This document shows positions 30,839 to 33,298 of a DNA stretch of 33,298 nucleotides, in pieces. A program made the translations under genes and the position numbers. Numbering within the stretch: the stretch's first letter is position 1; each line of letters begins with the position of its first letter. The stretch is from assembly GCA_036489495.1 (NCBI GenBank), contig DASXFR010000102.1, positions 1-33,298 of the forward strand. Reading direction: 5' to 3'. The notes under the pieces are model-generated. The model was not told the origin of the DNA. It saw only the letters and a list, made by a program, of their open reading frames with translations, and ran no database searches. The stretch is from DASZIT01 sp036489495 (lineage in GTDB: Bacteria; Actinomycetota; Acidimicrobiia; Acidimicrobiales; RAAP-2).

Positions 30839-31459
30839 ATGGTTTCGACTCGACAGACCGCAGACGAGCGGCGCACCGCGGTGCTGGCCGCCGCCATCAC
30901 CGAATTCGCCCGCTCCGGGTACGCCGGGACGTCGACCGATGCCATCGCCTCCCGGGCGGGGATCTCCCAGCCCTACCTGTTCCGGCTGTTCGGCACCAAG
31001 AAGGACCTGTTCATCGCCACCTACGACCTGGTCGGGGACCGGATCATCCGGGAGCTGACCAAGGCGGCCGAGGGCCTCGAGGGCGAGGATGCCCTCCACG
31101 CCATGGGCGAGGCGTATCTCGAGTTGATGCAGGATCCGGATCTGCTCCAGGTGCAGATGCACGGTTTCGCCGCCGCCTGCGGGGATGCCGACATCGCCCG
31201 CAGCTGCCGGCGCACGTTCGAGGTGCTGTGGCATCTGATCGACGAGCAGCTCGGTCTCGACGAGGAGGCCGTCCGCCAGTTCTTCTCGGCCGGGATGATG
31301 ATCAACGTGATGACCGCCATCGACCTGCTGTCGATCCCCGACCACTGGGCCCAGTCGTTCTGTCCCCCATCCGAAAAGTCCGAGGCCCTGGCCGCCGCCA
31401 GCCGGGCCCTCGAGGAGCGTCGTTCCGAAGCCAACCTTGAAACCGAGGTATCAGCATGA
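30839..31459 (+). CDS. TetR family transcriptional regulator of the adjacent efflux pump
   Basis: A 206-residue repressor. The N-terminal helix-turn-helix domain is RRTAVLAAAITEFARSGYAG followed by TSTDAIASRAGISQPYLFRL and FGTKKDLFIATYD. The rest is the helical ligand-binding and dimer domain. ATG 30839 is preferred (GTG 30830 and 30836 are in frame) because the promoter -10 ends at 30829, leaving essentially no leader. An operator lies in its own promoter, and a copy of the core lies before the transporter gene, so it probably represses both and is released by a pump substrate. The stop overlaps an in-frame ATG of the long transporter reading. Confidence 0.92.
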   Translation: MVSTRQTADERRTAVLAAAITEFARSGYAGTSTDAIASRAGISQPYLFRLFGTKKDLFIATYDLVGDRIIRELTKAAEGLEGEDALHAMGEAYLELMQDPDLLQVQMHGFAAACGDADIARSCRRTFEVLWHLIDEQLGLDEEAVRQFFSAGMMINVMTAIDLLSIPDHWAQSFCPPSEKSEALAAASRALEERRSEANLETEVSA

Positions 31460-31491
31460 ATCCGAATAAGCCCTTGTCAGTCCCTCTTTTT

Positions 31492-31522
31492 TTGCCCCGG
31501 TTAGGTAGTAACCACTCACAAC
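31492..31522 (+). promoter_or_regulatory. Second TetR operator, in front of the efflux gene
   Basis: AGTAACCACTCACAA (31507-31521) is identical to the core at 30814-30828. The right arm ACTCAC (31514-31519) is intact; the left arm is GGTAGT instead of GTGAGT. A -35-like TTGCCC (31492-31497) stands one base away from the position of the -35 relative to the first operator. A run of seven T (31487-31493) just upstream lacks a hairpin and is not a terminator. Confidence 0.7.
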
Positions 31523-31647
31523 CAAGACTATCCGGGGGCCGGCGATTCCGACTCCGGGGCCGCCCGGCCGGTCCAGACATCCCGGTCAACGTCAACGGTC
31601 GCATCGCCAGTATCCCTCCCGCGTCATCTCTGAAGGAGAACACCGCC

Positions 31648-33282
31648 ATGACCATTGCCCTCGACGAATCCGTTCCCGCCGGCCCTCCTACCGACGGCGG
31701 CCCGCCGACGTTGGGGCCGGCGGCTTCCGACGCGCCGGCCGGCCGCGGGGCCCGGTCGAAGGCGGTGTGGGCCATCGTCATCACCGGGCTGGCCCTGTTC
31801 ATGGCCTCGCTCGACAACCTGGTGGTCTCGACCGCCCTCCCGGTCATCCGGGTCCACCTCCACGCCGGGCTGTCCGGGCTCGAATGGACGGTCAACGCCT
31901 ACACCCTGACCTTCGCGGTCCTGCTGCTGACCGCCGCCGCCATCGGCGAGCGGTTCGGTCGGCGGCGGATCTTCGTGCTCGGCATCGCTATCTTCACGGT
32001 GGCGTCGGCGGCCGCCGCTCTGTCCCCCAATCTCTCGGTGCTGATCGCGGCCCGGGCGGTGCAGGGAGCCGGCGGGGCGATGATCATGCCGCTGTCGCTC
32101 ACCCTGTTGAGTGCAGCGGTCACCCCCGAGCGGAGAAACGCCGCCCTCGGCATCTGGGGGGCGATCGGCGGGATGGCGGTGGCCATCGGCCCGCTGGTCG
32201 GCGGAGCGGTCACCACCGGTTGGGCCTGGCAGTACATCTTCTGGCTGAACGTCCCCATCGGGCTGGTGCTGGTCCCGTTGGCCGGGTGGAAGCTCCGCGA
32301 GTCCCGCGGCTCGGCGTCCCGGCTCGACCTGGCCGGGGTCGGGCTGGTCAGCCTGGGCCTGTTCGGGCTGGTCTTCGGGCTGGTCCGGGGTAACGCCCAT
32401 GGCTGGAGCAGCCAGGGAGTCGTCTCCTCCTTCGCCATCGGGATCGCCGCTCTGGTCGCCTTCCTGGGGTGGGAACTCCGGTCGGACCATCCGATGCTCG
32501 ATGTCCGCCTGTTCAAGAACCGGGCGTTCGCGGCGGTCAACGTGACCGCCATGCTGTTCAGCTTCGGGATGTTCGGCTCCATCTTCTTCCTGTCCCAATT
32601 CCTCCAGACGGTGCAGGGGTACTCCCCGCTGAGCGCCGGGCTGCGGGTGCTGCCGTGGACCGGGATGGCCATGCTGCTGGCCCCGGTGGTGGGCCTGCTG
32701 GCCGAGCGCTGGGGCGGCAAGATCCTGGTGGTCAGCGGCCTGATCCTGCAGTCCGTCGGGCTGTTCTGGCTGGTGGCGCTCACCAACCCGACCACGCCGT
32801 ATGTCGACTTCGTCCCCGCCTTCGTGGTGGCCGGAGTGGGCATGACCCTGTTCTTCGTCCCGCTGGCCTCCCTGGTGCTGGGATCGGTGCCGGCCCGCCT
32901 GGAAGGGGTGGCCTCGGGTACCAACAGCGCCTTCCGGGAGCTGGGCGGGGTGCTCGGGATCGCCGTGCTCGGTGCGGTGTTCTCCTCCTCGGGCAGTTAC
33001 GCCTCGGGTGCGGCCTACGTCAGCGGGCTGAAGCCGGCCATCGCGGTGGGCGCCGGCGTGGTGATCATCGGAGCGGTGACCGCCATCCTGGTCCCGGGTC
33101 GGCGCCGGGCCCGGGCGGCCGCGGCGTTGGAGGGCAGTGCCGCCGGTCCGGAGCTGGATTCGGATCCTGGGTCGGGTACCGCGGAGTCGGGGACTCGGAG
33201 CGGCAACGGTGTCTGGCCATTCGAGCCGGACGTGGTGCCCTCCGGCTGCCGGGAAGCCGATCTGGTTGGCTCCACTCCGTAG
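31648..33282 (+). CDS. DHA2-type MFS drug efflux transporter (EmrB/QacA, 14 helices)
   Basis: A 544-residue proton-driven exporter. The first helix motif is LFMASLDNLVVSTALPVI (motif D1 type, with an acidic residue in the helix). Motif A is GERFGRRRIFVLG. ARAVQGAGGAMIMPLSLTLL and GAIGGMAVAIGPLVGG correspond to motifs B and C of 14-helix exporters. YIFWLNVPIGLVLVPL follows helix 6. After the last helix (AVGAGVVIIGAVTAILVPG) there is a polar, low-complexity tail of about 60 residues. Start ATG 31648 has AAGGAG nine bases upstream. The frame is open back to ATG 31456, but that stretch is not protein-like and contains the operator. The 188-base gap after tetR thus holds a promoter region. Confidence 0.93.
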   Translation: MTIALDESVPAGPPTDGGPPTLGPAASDAPAGRGARSKAVWAIVITGLALFMASLDNLVVSTALPVIRVHLHAGLSGLEWTVNAYTLTFAVLLLTAAAIGERFGRRRIFVLGIAIFTVASAAAALSPNLSVLIAARAVQGAGGAMIMPLSLTLLSAAVTPERRNAALGIWGAIGGMAVAIGPLVGGAVTTGWAWQYIFWLNVPIGLVLVPLAGWKLRESRGSASRLDLAGVGLVSLGLFGLVFGLVRGNAHGWSSQGVVSSFAIGIAALVAFLGWELRSDHPMLDVRLFKNRAFAAVNVTAMLFSFGMFGSIFFLSQFLQTVQGYSPLSAGLRVLPWTGMAMLLAPVVGLLAERWGGKILVVSGLILQSVGLFWLVALTNPTTPYVDFVPAFVVAGVGMTLFFVPLASLVLGSVPARLEGVASGTNSAFRELGGVLGIAVLGAVFSSSGSYASGAAYVSGLKPAIAVGAGVVIIGAVTAILVPGRRRARAAAALEGSAAGPELDSDPGSGTAESGTRSGNGVWPFEPDVVPSGCREADLVGSTP

Positions 33283-33298
33283 CTCGGAGGATTCGCCG

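Noticed and set aside
31487..31493. Run of seven T after tetR as an intrinsic terminator
   Set aside because: No GC-rich hairpin precedes it. More likely part of the AT-rich upstream region of the pump promoter.
31456..31647. N-terminal extension of the MFS transporter to an ATG overlapping the tetR stop (ATGA)
   Set aside because: The junction imitates the coupled starts seen elsewhere, but the extra 64 residues are not transporter-like, the stretch contains the operator copy and a T-run, and ATG 31648 has a strong ribosome site and the normal family start.

Overview
The window looks like chromosomal DNA of a high-GC actinobacterium, most likely of the class Acidimicrobiia. The support is: almost exclusively G/C third codon positions; a RadA-DisA-CarD-IspD-IspF-RlmB block; a mycothiol-dependent isomerase-type protein; an EgtB/EgtD ergothioneine pair; a LytR_C-type envelope protein; and a secreted protein built from the GYWLVA-DGGIFAFG repeat that is frequent in acidimicrobial genomes. 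The class assignment is inference from protein families, because no rRNA gene is present. I see no prophage, insertion sequence, CRISPR array or complete mobile element. Most of the region reads as a stable chromosome.

Layout. 1-1016 holds the 3' part of a DUF222/HNH nuclease gene. 1038-2913 (minus) is a probable three-gene unit (DUF1707 membrane protein, SDR dehydrogenase, small four-helix membrane protein), transcribed away from a MarR regulator (3080-3565) across an AT-rich region with a perfect palindrome. 3636-9001 (plus) is the information-processing and isoprenoid block: radA, disA, carD, ispD, ispF and rlmB. 9036-11119 holds a secreted lipase (minus) and the secreted repeat protein (plus). 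11287-13631 holds DUF427, a MerA/Lpd-like flavoprotein and a mycothiol-dependent isomerase-like protein. 13690-16252 (minus) is thiolase, then a sulfite-oxidase-like molybdoprotein, then an FNR-type reductase. 16365-16766 is a VOC protein.

16909-22258 (plus) is a compact molybdenum unit: DUF6457, mobA, moeA, fdhD and a FdhF/YdeP-type oxidoreductase. The genes form a logical chain: MobA makes the guanine dinucleotide cofactor, MoeA inserts Mo, FdhD sulfurates the cofactor, and the large oxidoreductase uses it. 22310-24465 (plus) is a tight pair of a DUF445 membrane protein and an Abi-alpha/DUF4393-like protein, the least understood unit here. 24474-26754 (minus) is egtB-egtD. Then follow a DHFR/RibD-C-like reductase, tRNA-Thr(UGU), a LytR_C protein, otsB facing otsA (trehalose), and finally a TetR regulator with a DHA2-type efflux pump. 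The same 15-base operator core lies in front of both the TetR and the pump gene.

Four-base stop/start overlaps (ATGA, GTGA) are the rule inside operons. Two genes (ispD, otsB) have an in-frame CTG in the same position, which raises the possibility of CTG initiation. At three tail-to-tail junctions the two facing stop codons form the arms of a short inverted repeat.
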